A stretch of 14,566 bases of DNA from JALYUA01 sp040004225 (GTDB lineage: Bacteria; Acidobacteriota; Thermoanaerobaculia; UBA5066; Gp7-AA6). Position numbers and translations under genes: made by a program. The stretch covers positions 1 to 14,566 of the forward strand of contig JBDUBI010000109.1 of NCBI GenBank assembly GCA_040004225.1, read 5' to 3'. This document shows positions 8,828 through 14,566 of the stretch, in pieces. A model generated the notes under the pieces. It saw only the letters and a program-made list of their open reading frames with translations. It had not been told where the DNA came from and searched no databases. Within the stretch, counting starts at the first letter, position 1, and each line of letters starts with the position of its first letter.

Positions 8828-9859
8828 GTGCCCTCCGATTCCCCCCGCGATCTCCTCGGGCGTCCGCTGCGGAATCTCCGGCTGTCGGTCACGGACCGAT
8901 GCAATCTTCGCTGCCAGTACTGCATGCCGGAGCGGGATTACGTCTGGCTTCCACGGGAAGACGTTCTCGACTTCGAAGAGATCGTCCGGCTCGTCGGGGC
9001 TTTCACGGGCATCGGCGTCGATCGGGTGCGGCTGACGGGCGGGGAGCCCCTCGTCCGTCGGGACCTGCCCCGGCTCGTCGCGCTTCTCGCCGCCAATCCG
9101 TCGATCCGGGATCTCGCGATGACGACCAACGGAGTTCTGCTCGAGGAGCAGGCGACGGAGCTCAAGGCGGCGGGGCTGCACCGCCTCACCGTGAGCCTCG
9201 ACACGCTGCGCCCCGAGCGGTTCCTGGCGCTCACCCGATCCGATGCTCACTCCCGGGTCCTGGCGGGCATCGCCGCCGCGTCGGCCGCGGGCTTTCCCTC
9301 CTTGAAGCTCGACACCGTCGTGATCCGCGGCGTCAACGACGACGAGCTCGTCCCGCTCCTGGACTACGGCGCGAGCGTCGGCGCGGAGGTCCGCTTCATC
9401 GAATACATGGACGTCGGAGGGGCCACGCTCTGGTCGGGCGGCAAGGTCGTCTCCCGCGCGGAGATCCTGTCCCGGCTCGAAATTGCGTACGGTCCGATCG
9501 AGCCCCTCCTCGAAAAGAGCTCCGCTCCCGCGGAACGTTTTCGCCTGCGCGGCGGCCGGGAGTTCGGCATCATCGCCTCGACGACGGCTCCGTTCTGCCG
9601 CTCCTGCGACCGCAGTCGCCTGACCGCGGACGGGCTCTGGTACCTGTGCCTGTACGCCACGCGCGGGCTGGACCTGCGGGGGCCCCTGCGCGAGGGCGCG
9701 TCCGCCGAAGAGCTCGCCGCACTTCTTCAATCGACCTGGAGCGGGCGCGCCGACCGCGGCGCCGAAGACAGGCTCGCCCTTCCCGTGCGGGCTCCTCTCG
9801 TTGCGGCAGGAGACCTTCGGCGCGATCCGCACCTGGAGATGCACACCCGTGGTGGATGA
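8828..9859 (+). CDS. moaA: GTP 3',8-cyclase MoaA (molybdenum cofactor biosynthesis)
   Basis: A 343-residue radical SAM enzyme that converts GTP to 3',8-cyclo-GTP, the first committed step to molybdopterin, together with MoaC. The N-terminal radical SAM cluster is Cys25-x3-Cys29-x2-Cys32 in TDRCNLRCQYCMP, followed by the SAM-binding LTGGEPLVRRDL (69-80). The second [4Fe-4S] site that holds GTP is Cys257-x2-Cys260-x13-Cys274 in FCRSCDRSRLTADGLWYLC. The protein ends in the Gly-Gly tail that is essential in MoaA, here HTRGG. Length is normal and all key residues are present. The start is GTG; no ribosome binding site is visible, but a -10-like hexamer sits at leaderless distance. It precedes, and slightly overlaps, a small unknown gene and converges on the formate dehydrogenase operon, a user of the cofactor. 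Confidence 0.95.
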   Translation: MPSDSPRDLLGRPLRNLRLSVTDRCNLRCQYCMPERDYVWLPREDVLDFEEIVRLVGAFTGIGVDRVRLTGGEPLVRRDLPRLVALLAANPSIRDLAMTTNGVLLEEQATELKAAGLHRLTVSLDTLRPERFLALTRSDAHSRVLAGIAAASAAGFPSLKLDTVVIRGVNDDELVPLLDYGASVGAEVRFIEYMDVGGATLWSGGKVVSRAEILSRLEIAYGPIEPLLEKSSAPAERFRLRGGREFGIIASTTAPFCRSCDRSRLTADGLWYLCLYATRGLDLRGPLREGASAEELAALLQSTWSGRADRGAEDRLALPVRAPLVAAGDLRRDPHLEMHTRGG

Positions 9860-10178
9860 AGTCCGGCACAACCCCGGCAACGGACCTCCCTCTCCGCCGG
9901 ATCCGTTGGGCGGGCTGACCGATCCTCGCCTCGTCTCGCTCGAACGGGTGCACATCCGCACGCGCGAGGCGGTCACGACGCGATCCGCCTGGCGCCTCGT
10001 GGCCGCGACCGGGGAGGGGGAAGGAACGATCTCCCTCATCGAAATCTCGCCGACCGTATCTCTCTTCCGGGGCGAGGGGGTTTTCCTGGGATGGTCCTCG
10101 GACCGGCTCCAGAGCGCCTACCGGATTCTGCTGCCGCCCGACACCGGCCCGGACATGGAGTTCAATCAGCTCGGATAG
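9849..10178 (+). CDS. Small hypothetical protein overlapping the end of moaA
   Basis: About 109 residues from GTG 9849 (or 108 from the adjacent GTG 9852). I do not recognise the family. A Pro/Gly-rich N-terminus is followed by a beta-rich region (LVSLERVHIRTREAV, then SAWRLVAA, then TISLIEISPTVSLFRGEGVF) and a short helix-like C-terminal part. No membrane segment, cysteine or signal peptide is seen. It overlaps the moaA end by 11 nt in another frame. GGAGA at 9835-9839 sits 9 nt before the GTG, which supports translation from within moaA. The frame is open further upstream to 9801, but that part lies over conserved moaA sequence. Its linkage to moaA and position opposite the formate dehydrogenase operon hint at a molybdenum-related or regulatory role; this is inference only. 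Confidence 0.55.
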   Translation: MVDEVRHNPGNGPPSPPDPLGGLTDPRLVSLERVHIRTREAVTTRSAWRLVAATGEGEGTISLIEISPTVSLFRGEGVFLGWSSDRLQSAYRILLPPDTGPDMEFNQLG

Positions 10179-10192
10179 TTGCGGGTCGCGAT

Positions 10193-10654
10193 CTACGGGT
10201 CGGGACGGGCTTTCTCGAGGGAGGTCCAGCCTTCGGGCGTGAGAACGGCAGTCGCGGCGCCAAGATAAACCGTTTCCATCTGAGAAGCGTGGGCCAGGAG
10301 CCGCCGGTCCAGGTTCTGAATCAACCCGAGGATGTCTGAGAGCGCCGCCCGGTCGGAGATCTGCTCGATCAGGTAGCGCGTCAGCTCCCTCAACTGGACG
10401 AAGTCGAGAGAGAGCTCCCGTTGGAGATCCCGGCGAGGCGAGGACGCGGCCGCCAGAGCCGGCAGAAGGGTGGATTCCAGGGCCGCCGTCCACTCGCGGA
10501 GCCGGGCGTGAAAGTCAACGATCGCAACGCGCGCCGCGGCTTCGTCCCGCCTTTCGAATGCCTTGTGAAAATCGTCGAAACGGTTCCTGAGAGCCCGTTG
10601 AGCGTCGCCGAGCACGGCCCCGGAGGCTTCCGCCCGATCGCCAGCGGGCGGCAT
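10193..10654 (-). CDS. Hemerythrin-like helical protein, degenerate ligands
   Basis: A 153-residue, almost wholly alpha-helical protein. Two segments fit the hemerythrin HHE pattern (H-x3-E-E-x2-L-[FY]-P): REWTAALESTLLPAL near 53-67, and LLAHASQMETVYLG near 119-132. In the first, the His position is Trp55 and the first Glu is Leu59, with Glu60 kept. In the second, His122 and Glu127 are kept. His30 and His49 are other candidate ligands. It may therefore bind one metal, a different cofactor, or none. The ATG is 9 nt after the fdhE stop, so it belongs to the formate dehydrogenase operon. A role in oxygen or iron handling near the oxygen-sensitive enzyme is inference. Its stop is 14 bp from the stop of the convergent gene. 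A generic four-helix protein is the alternative. Confidence 0.6.
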   Translation of the reverse strand: MPPAGDRAEASGAVLGDAQRALRNRFDDFHKAFERRDEAAARVAIVDFHARLREWTAALESTLLPALAAASSPRRDLQRELSLDFVQLRELTRYLIEQISDRAALSDILGLIQNLDRRLLAHASQMETVYLGAATAVLTPEGWTSLEKARPDP

Positions 10655-10663
10655 TCCCGGCCT

Positions 10664-11470
10664 CTACAGACCCGCGAGGCCGGGTTCGATCCGCGTGTAG
10701 CCCTTCTCGTTCGCCCAGAGGTCGAGCGAGATCGAGACGAGGTCGTCCACTTCCGGGATGGGCCGGGCGTCGGTGGACAGGTCGATCGACTTCACGTATC
10801 GGCGGCATGTGTCGCACGCCTCGATCCGAACGGTCGGGTGGCGGTCGGCCTGGAATGAGGGCAGTTTCACGGGATCCTCTTCGAAGCAGGAGGGGCAATG
10901 GATTCGATTGACGGTCCACTGCTCGCCACACAACGCGCAGTGGAGGAGCCGTTTCGCGCCCTCGGACTCGGAACCATCGCGGCGGGAAGCGATTCCCGGG
11001 GGCCCCCCGCACGCCGGGCAGTGGCCCTGCCGGTGGATCCGGTCCGGCGCCGTTCGGCGCGACCGCAGGACCTCCGCGTAGGGCCGCAGGGCCGCTCGGG
11101 ACAGGTAGTCGTCCGCGGCGGTTCTGTCGCCGTTCCAGAAGACCAGGAGGCGGGTTCGGAGGATCTCGGAGTTTTCCGCGCTGCGGACACTGGCTTCCTG
11201 CGCGAGGGGGGCCGGCCCGTGCGCGGCGGCCGCGCGAAAGACCTCGCGAACGGCCGGTTCGATCAACGCTCCGTCCTTTTCGAGGGATCCGGTCAGGGAC
11301 AGCCCGGCGAGAGCTTCCGCGGCGCCGCCCTGGGCGCGGCAAAGGGCGGCCGCGAAGAGAAGGGGCTCGCGCGCGGCGGCGGAAGGCGTCGCCAGCAACT
11401 CCGCGCGCCGCGCGCGGAGACCGAAGCCCTGACCGACGCTCTTGTCAGCCGCGGCGGGAGGCGTCGTCAC
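10664..11470 (-). CDS. fdhE: Formate dehydrogenase accessory protein FdhE
   Basis: A 268-residue homologue of FdhE, the cytoplasmic maturation factor that binds the formate dehydrogenase catalytic subunit before export. Residues 1-140 are helical. The C-terminal rubredoxin-like metal-binding part has four Cys pairs: Cys151/154 in HCPACGGPP, Cys178/181 in HCALCGEQW, Cys192/195 in HCPSC, and Cys219/222 in EACDTCRRYVKSID. The EACDTCRRYVKSIDLS block is highly typical of the family. The start is GTG and overlaps the end of the cytochrome b gene by 26 nt. No strong Shine-Dalgarno sequence is seen, so coupling to the upstream gene is likely. It lies in the same operon as the three enzyme subunits. 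FdhD, the usual sulfur-transfer partner, is not in the window. Confidence 0.93.
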   Translation of the reverse strand: MTTPPAAADKSVGQGFGLRARRAELLATPSAAAREPLLFAAALCRAQGGAAEALAGLSLTGSLEKDGALIEPAVREVFRAAAAHGPAPLAQEASVRSAENSEILRTRLLVFWNGDRTAADDYLSRAALRPYAEVLRSRRTAPDRIHRQGHCPACGGPPGIASRRDGSESEGAKRLLHCALCGEQWTVNRIHCPSCFEEDPVKLPSFQADRHPTVRIEACDTCRRYVKSIDLSTDARPIPEVDDLVSISLDLWANEKGYTRIEPGLAGL

Positions 11471-12149
11471 CCGTCACGTCGCGGAACCACCGCGGGTGGT
11501 GGAGCCGTGCCCATCCCCGCGAGACCGTGCCCCGCGTCATCGCCCCGAATGTGCCCGGTTCGGCGGCCGTGCCGAGGTAGATGTGAAACACGATGGCGAT
11601 CGCGAAGAAGATAAAGGTGATGTCGTGAATCAGGTAGGAAAATTGGAGAACCAGGCGGGGAAATACGCTCGGCCACCACATGAGGAGCCCCGAAACCAGC
11701 AGTCCCAGGGAGCCGAGCGACGTCGCAAAAAAGAAGAGCTTCTGGCCGCCGTTGTACTTCCCGACTTCCGAGTCGTCGCCCTCGTACCGCATGTACTCCA
11801 GGGCCTTCGGGCCAAGCCAGCCGCGCTCGGAGGGGAGAAAGCGCATCTCCCCCAGCCAGTGGAAGAACATCACGGCGGAGGAGAGAAAGAACGCGATGCC
11901 CGCCCATGGATGCACCACGCGCGCCGCGGACAGGCCGCCGAAGAGCGCCGCCATCCAGCCGAAGATCGGCGTCCAGATCGGCATTCCTGAAAACAGGCAC
12001 ACGAAGAAAGTCAACGCGACGGTCCAGTGAATCAGGCGCGAGGCGCGCCGGTGCCGGACGATCTCGTGCCCGACGACGACGTTCTCGCGGTCGCGCCCGG
12101 CGACCACGGCGAGGTCCACTGGCCGATGCACGGTGGGAGTCGCGCTCAT
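11445..12149 (-). CDS. fdnI: Formate dehydrogenase cytochrome b556 (gamma) subunit
   Basis: A 234-residue integral membrane protein of the FdnI/FdoI family. It carries electrons from the Fe-S subunit through two b hemes to quinone. Four hydrophobic segments lie at about 38-58, 76-98, 137-158 and 165-193. Candidate heme ligands are His41 (RLIHW), His80 (VVHPWAG), His175 (YLIHDIT) and His189 (VFHIYLG). The spacings of 39 and 14 residues between them match those of the four ligands in E. coli FdnI. The C-terminus GTVSRGWARLHHPRW is also family-typical. Compared with FdnI there is an extra hydrophilic N-terminus of about 23 residues. The ATG has AAGGAG 5 nt upstream (12155-12160), a strong site. 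The end overlaps fdhE by 26 nt. Confidence 0.93.
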   Translation of the reverse strand: MSATPTVHRPVDLAVVAGRDRENVVVGHEIVRHRRASRLIHWTVALTFFVCLFSGMPIWTPIFGWMAALFGGLSAARVVHPWAGIAFFLSSAVMFFHWLGEMRFLPSERGWLGPKALEYMRYEGDDSEVGKYNGGQKLFFFATSLGSLGLLVSGLLMWWPSVFPRLVLQFSYLIHDITFIFFAIAIVFHIYLGTAAEPGTFGAMTRGTVSRGWARLHHPRWFRDVTGDDASRRG

Positions 12150-12169
12150 GGGTTCTCCTTCGTTCCGCG

Positions 12170-13054
12170 TCAGACGCCCGGAGGCTGGACGCCGGAATCG
12201 CCGGAGCCCGGCACTTCCTTGCGCCCGTATTTGGTGAAGTGGCCGAACGCCCCGATCACCGCCCCGACGATCGCGACCATCCCGAGCGGCCGCACCACGT
12301 TTTTCCAGAGCCGCGTCAGGATCGGGACATGCGGGTTACTCGGAAGGCTGTACCAGTCGAGGTGGTCTCCGTGCGCGAGGACCGTGACAACACCGGTGCC
12401 GCCGACGCCCGCCGGGTTGTAGAGGGCCGCGTTCTTGAAGCCCGCCGTCTGCAGCTGAGAAACACGCTGGTTGCCGAGCGCGACCATGTCGTCCTTGGTC
12501 CCGAACTGTAGACAACCCGTCGGGCACGCCTTCACACAGGCGGGCTCGAGGCCGACCGTGGTGCGGTCTACGCACAGCGTGCACTTGGCCATCTTGCCGG
12601 TCGTCGCGTGGAATTTCGGCACGTCGAAGGGGCAGCCGCTTTCGCAGTACCCGCAGCCGATGCAGAGGTCCTGGTTGACGTCGACGATTCCGTTGGCGTA
12701 CTGGACGATCGCGCCCGGGGCCGGGCACGCCGCGAGACACCCCGGGTCGTCGCAGTGCATGCACTGGTCCTTGCGCATGATCCACGCGATCCCGCCGTCA
12801 AAGTTCTGCTCGTTGAAGCGAATCAGGTTCCAGAACTCGGGATGCAGCGTGGGCATCGTCTGGTACGTCCCGAGCTGGGTGGTCTGAACGGGTCGAAGGT
12901 CGTTCCATTCCTGGCAGGCCACCTCGCAGGCTTTGCAGCCGATGCAGGTGCTCGTGTCGATGTATTTCGAGACGGTCGGCAGCGTTCGGATCCCCGACGG
13001 GAGACCCCAGACCGAAGCGGACGAGCGGCGGATTTCGAGGCTTTGCATCACCAT
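12170..13054 (-). CDS. fdnH: Formate dehydrogenase iron-sulfur (beta) subunit
   Basis: A 294-residue protein of the FdnH/FdoH family that wires the catalytic subunit to the cytochrome b. Sixteen cysteines form four [4Fe-4S] sites: Cys37/40/43/47 (CIGCKACEVAC), Cys98/101/106/110 (CMHCDDPGCLAAC), Cys131/134/137/141 (CIGCGYCESGC) and Cys158/161/173/177 (CTLCVDR and ACVKAC). A single C-terminal transmembrane helix (about 254-273) anchors it, as in FdnH. The N-terminus MVMQSLEIRRSSAS aligns with the E. coli FdnH start, which supports the ATG. It starts 10 nt after the catalytic subunit gene. The TAG stop of that gene forms part of the purine-rich ribosome binding site TAGGGG. The cytochrome b gene begins about 20 nt after its stop. 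Confidence 0.95.
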   Translation of the reverse strand: MVMQSLEIRRSSASVWGLPSGIRTLPTVSKYIDTSTCIGCKACEVACQEWNDLRPVQTTQLGTYQTMPTLHPEFWNLIRFNEQNFDGGIAWIMRKDQCMHCDDPGCLAACPAPGAIVQYANGIVDVNQDLCIGCGYCESGCPFDVPKFHATTGKMAKCTLCVDRTTVGLEPACVKACPTGCLQFGTKDDMVALGNQRVSQLQTAGFKNAALYNPAGVGGTGVVTVLAHGDHLDWYSLPSNPHVPILTRLWKNVVRPLGMVAIVGAVIGAFGHFTKYGRKEVPGSGDSGVQPPGV

Positions 13055-13064
13055 TGGCGCGCCC

Positions 13065-14566
13065 CTACGCTTTCTCGATCTGAACGAGGAAGGCCTTGAA
13101 CTCGGGAGTCCACGTGTTCGGATCCATCGCCGAGGGCGTCAGCATGTTCGCGAGGGGACCGCGGTGCCCCTCGGCGGCGGCGAAGCCCCAGTGAATCGGG
13201 AAGCCGATGTGCCAGGTCTGCTTGCCGTCGATCTTCAGGGGCATTAAACGGTTCGTCACCATCGCGACGCCCTGAATCGCGCCGCGGGCCGACGAGACCT
13301 TCACCTGCGAGCCGTTCGCGATCCCTCTCTCCTTGGCGAGCCCTTCCGGGATCTCCACGAAGAAGCCGGGTTGGATCTCGTTCAATCGTCCGTTCTTGTG
13401 ATGCTGAGTCCAGTAGTGGAAGTGCTCGGTCAGGCGGTAGGTCGTGCAGACGATCGGGAACTTGTCCGCGGCGCCGTACTTGTCCTTGTCGGTCGAGAAG
13501 CGCTTGGAGACGGGGTTCGAAGTGACCTTCGGGTGAAGGGCGTTTGGAACCGGGGCCTCCACGGCCTCGTAATGCTCCGGAAACGGCCCGTCGTTCAGGA
13601 CCGGCGAGTAGAGCCGGCCGACGCCTTCGGGCAGCATGATGAACGCTCCGAAGGTTCCCGGGGGAGCGTCCGGCTTCATGTCCGGCACGTCGCCGACCCA
13701 CTTTTCGCCGTTCCACTGGATCCCGATCCGCTTCGCATCCCACGGCTTTCCTTCCGCGTCGGCGGAGGCGCGGTTGTACATGATGCGGCGGTTGGCGGGC
13801 CAGGAGAAACCCCAGTTGTGGTACATGCCGAGCCCGGTCGGATCGGCGGTGACGCGCCGCTGCGTATTGTTCCCCGCCTCCGTGTAACACCCGGAGTGCA
13901 GCCAGTTGCCGCACATCGTCGACCCGTCGTCCTGCAGCTGGCCGAAACCGTCGATCTGCTGGCCGGCCGTCTTCAGCATCTTGGTCTTGTCCTTGGGATC
14001 CGGGATGTCGGTGAGCGCGCGGCCGTTGATCTCCTTGAGAACCTCACCGAGGTCGGGGTTTACGGGGTTCGCGTACGCCCAGGACGTCTTCAGGATCGGG
14101 TCGGGCAGGGCGCCCCCCTCTTTTTTGTAGAGGTCGCGCACGGCGAGGAAGATCCGGGCGAGGATCTCCTGATCGGCCCTGGCGTCGCCCGGCGCATCGA
14201 GCGCCTTCCACTTCCACTGCAGCCAGCGCGCCGAATTTGTGAAGGTCCCATCCTTCTCGGCGAAGGACGATGCCGGCAGCAGGAAAACTTCGGTCTGAAT
14301 TTTCGACGGTTCGCCGCCCTCGTACTCGGCCGGGGCCTTCCAGAACTGCGCGGTCTCGGTTTCGAGGTTCTCGACGACCACCATCCACTTCAACTTCGAG
14401 AGAGCGCCGATCATCTTCTTTGAGTTTGGGCCGAGACCCACGGGGTTCATCCCGAAGGTGACGAAACCCTCGGGTCCGGGCTCCTTTCCCCCTGCGCGCA
14501 TCGAGGAGCCGCGGTACATGTCGTCGAACATGTACATCCAGGAGTAGTTGCCGTCGACCTTCGGCA
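13065..14566 (-). CDS. fdnG: Formate dehydrogenase-N/O catalytic (alpha) subunit, 5' end outside window
   Basis: The C-terminal ~499 residues of a molybdopterin (or tungstopterin) formate dehydrogenase of the FdnG/FdoG type; the full protein is normally about 1000 residues. The frame is open to the window edge, where it reads ...PKVDGNYSWMYMFDDM. Strong matches to E. coli FdnG run throughout: GMNPVG, NWLHSGCYTEAGN, NRRIMYNRASAD, QWNGEKW, MLPEGVGRLYSP, GPFPEHYE, TTYRLTEHFHYWTQH in the C-terminal MGD-binding domain, then PIHWGF and a final EFKAFLVQIEKA. The residues that decide mechanism and topology are upstream and not visible: the active-site Sec or Cys, the [4Fe-4S] motif and the twin-arginine signal. 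It heads the operon fdnG-fdnH-fdnI-fdhE-hemerythrin-like. Confidence 0.95.
   Translation of the reverse strand, partial: PKVDGNYSWMYMFDDMYRGSSMRAGGKEPGPEGFVTFGMNPVGLGPNSKKMIGALSKLKWMVVVENLETETAQFWKAPAEYEGGEPSKIQTEVFLLPASSFAEKDGTFTNSARWLQWKWKALDAPGDARADQEILARIFLAVRDLYKKEGGALPDPILKTSWAYANPVNPDLGEVLKEINGRALTDIPDPKDKTKMLKTAGQQIDGFGQLQDDGSTMCGNWLHSGCYTEAGNNTQRRVTADPTGLGMYHNWGFSWPANRRIMYNRASADAEGKPWDAKRIGIQWNGEKWVGDVPDMKPDAPPGTFGAFIMLPEGVGRLYSPVLNDGPFPEHYEAVEAPVPNALHPKVTSNPVSKRFSTDKDKYGAADKFPIVCTTYRLTEHFHYWTQHHKNGRLNEIQPGFFVEIPEGLAKERGIANGSQVKVSSARGAIQGVAMVTNRLMPLKIDGKQTWHIGFPIHWGFAAAEGHRGPLANMLTPSAMDPNTWTPEFKAFLVQIEKA

Noticed and set aside
8609..10039. Minus-strand open frame of about 476 codons antisense to moaA
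   Set aside because: MoaA has all catalytic motifs on the plus strand, whereas the antisense product has none.
10179..10192. Possible bidirectional terminator between the convergent genes
   Set aside because: The 14-bp gap and its flanks show no stem of useful length and no T-tract.

Overview
The window is high-GC, densely coded bacterial DNA with many GTG starts and very short intergenic gaps. The genes are those of a free-living chemoheterotroph with a quinone-linked respiratory formate dehydrogenase. A GC-rich Acidobacteriota-like or similar environmental lineage would fit, but nothing in the window (no rRNA, no marker gene) fixes the taxonomy.

Left part, minus strand (transcribed right to left, 7877 to 178). 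A thioredoxin-fold protein gene is preceded by a -10-like hexamer spaced for a leaderless transcript. Next, after about 50 nt, comes a MoxR/Mg-chelatase-type AAA+ ATPase with unusual Walker motifs. It is followed, with gaps of only 3-5 nt, by an HpaI-type aldolase, a VWA/MIDAS protein, and a small membrane protein with a possible PH-like fold. A 4-nt ATGA overlap then leads to a secreted protein that consists of little more than a secretin (PilQ-like) STN domain. A large GH63/MGH1-like glucosidase lies 74 nt further on. Two adjacent hairpins sit beyond its stop, at the left edge.

Middle, plus strand (7959 to 10178). These genes are a SAM-dependent methyltransferase, moaA (molybdopterin biosynthesis) and a small unknown gene overlapping the end of moaA. 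The moaA GTG is again preceded by a -10-like hexamer at exactly leaderless spacing.

Right part, minus strand (14566 to 10193). This is a formate dehydrogenase-N/O operon: catalytic subunit (5' end outside the window), four-cluster Fe-S subunit with C-terminal membrane anchor, cytochrome b556 subunit with all four heme histidines, the FdhE maturation factor, and a degenerate hemerythrin-like helical protein. It converges on the moaA pair with 14 bp between stop codons. MoaA serves the pathway that makes the molybdenum/tungsten cofactor the enzyme needs, so the two blocks are functionally related.

The most unusual part is the compact ATPase-aldolase-VWA-membrane protein-orphan STN cluster. I do not recognise it as a described system. 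No CRISPR, IS element, tRNA or rRNA was seen.
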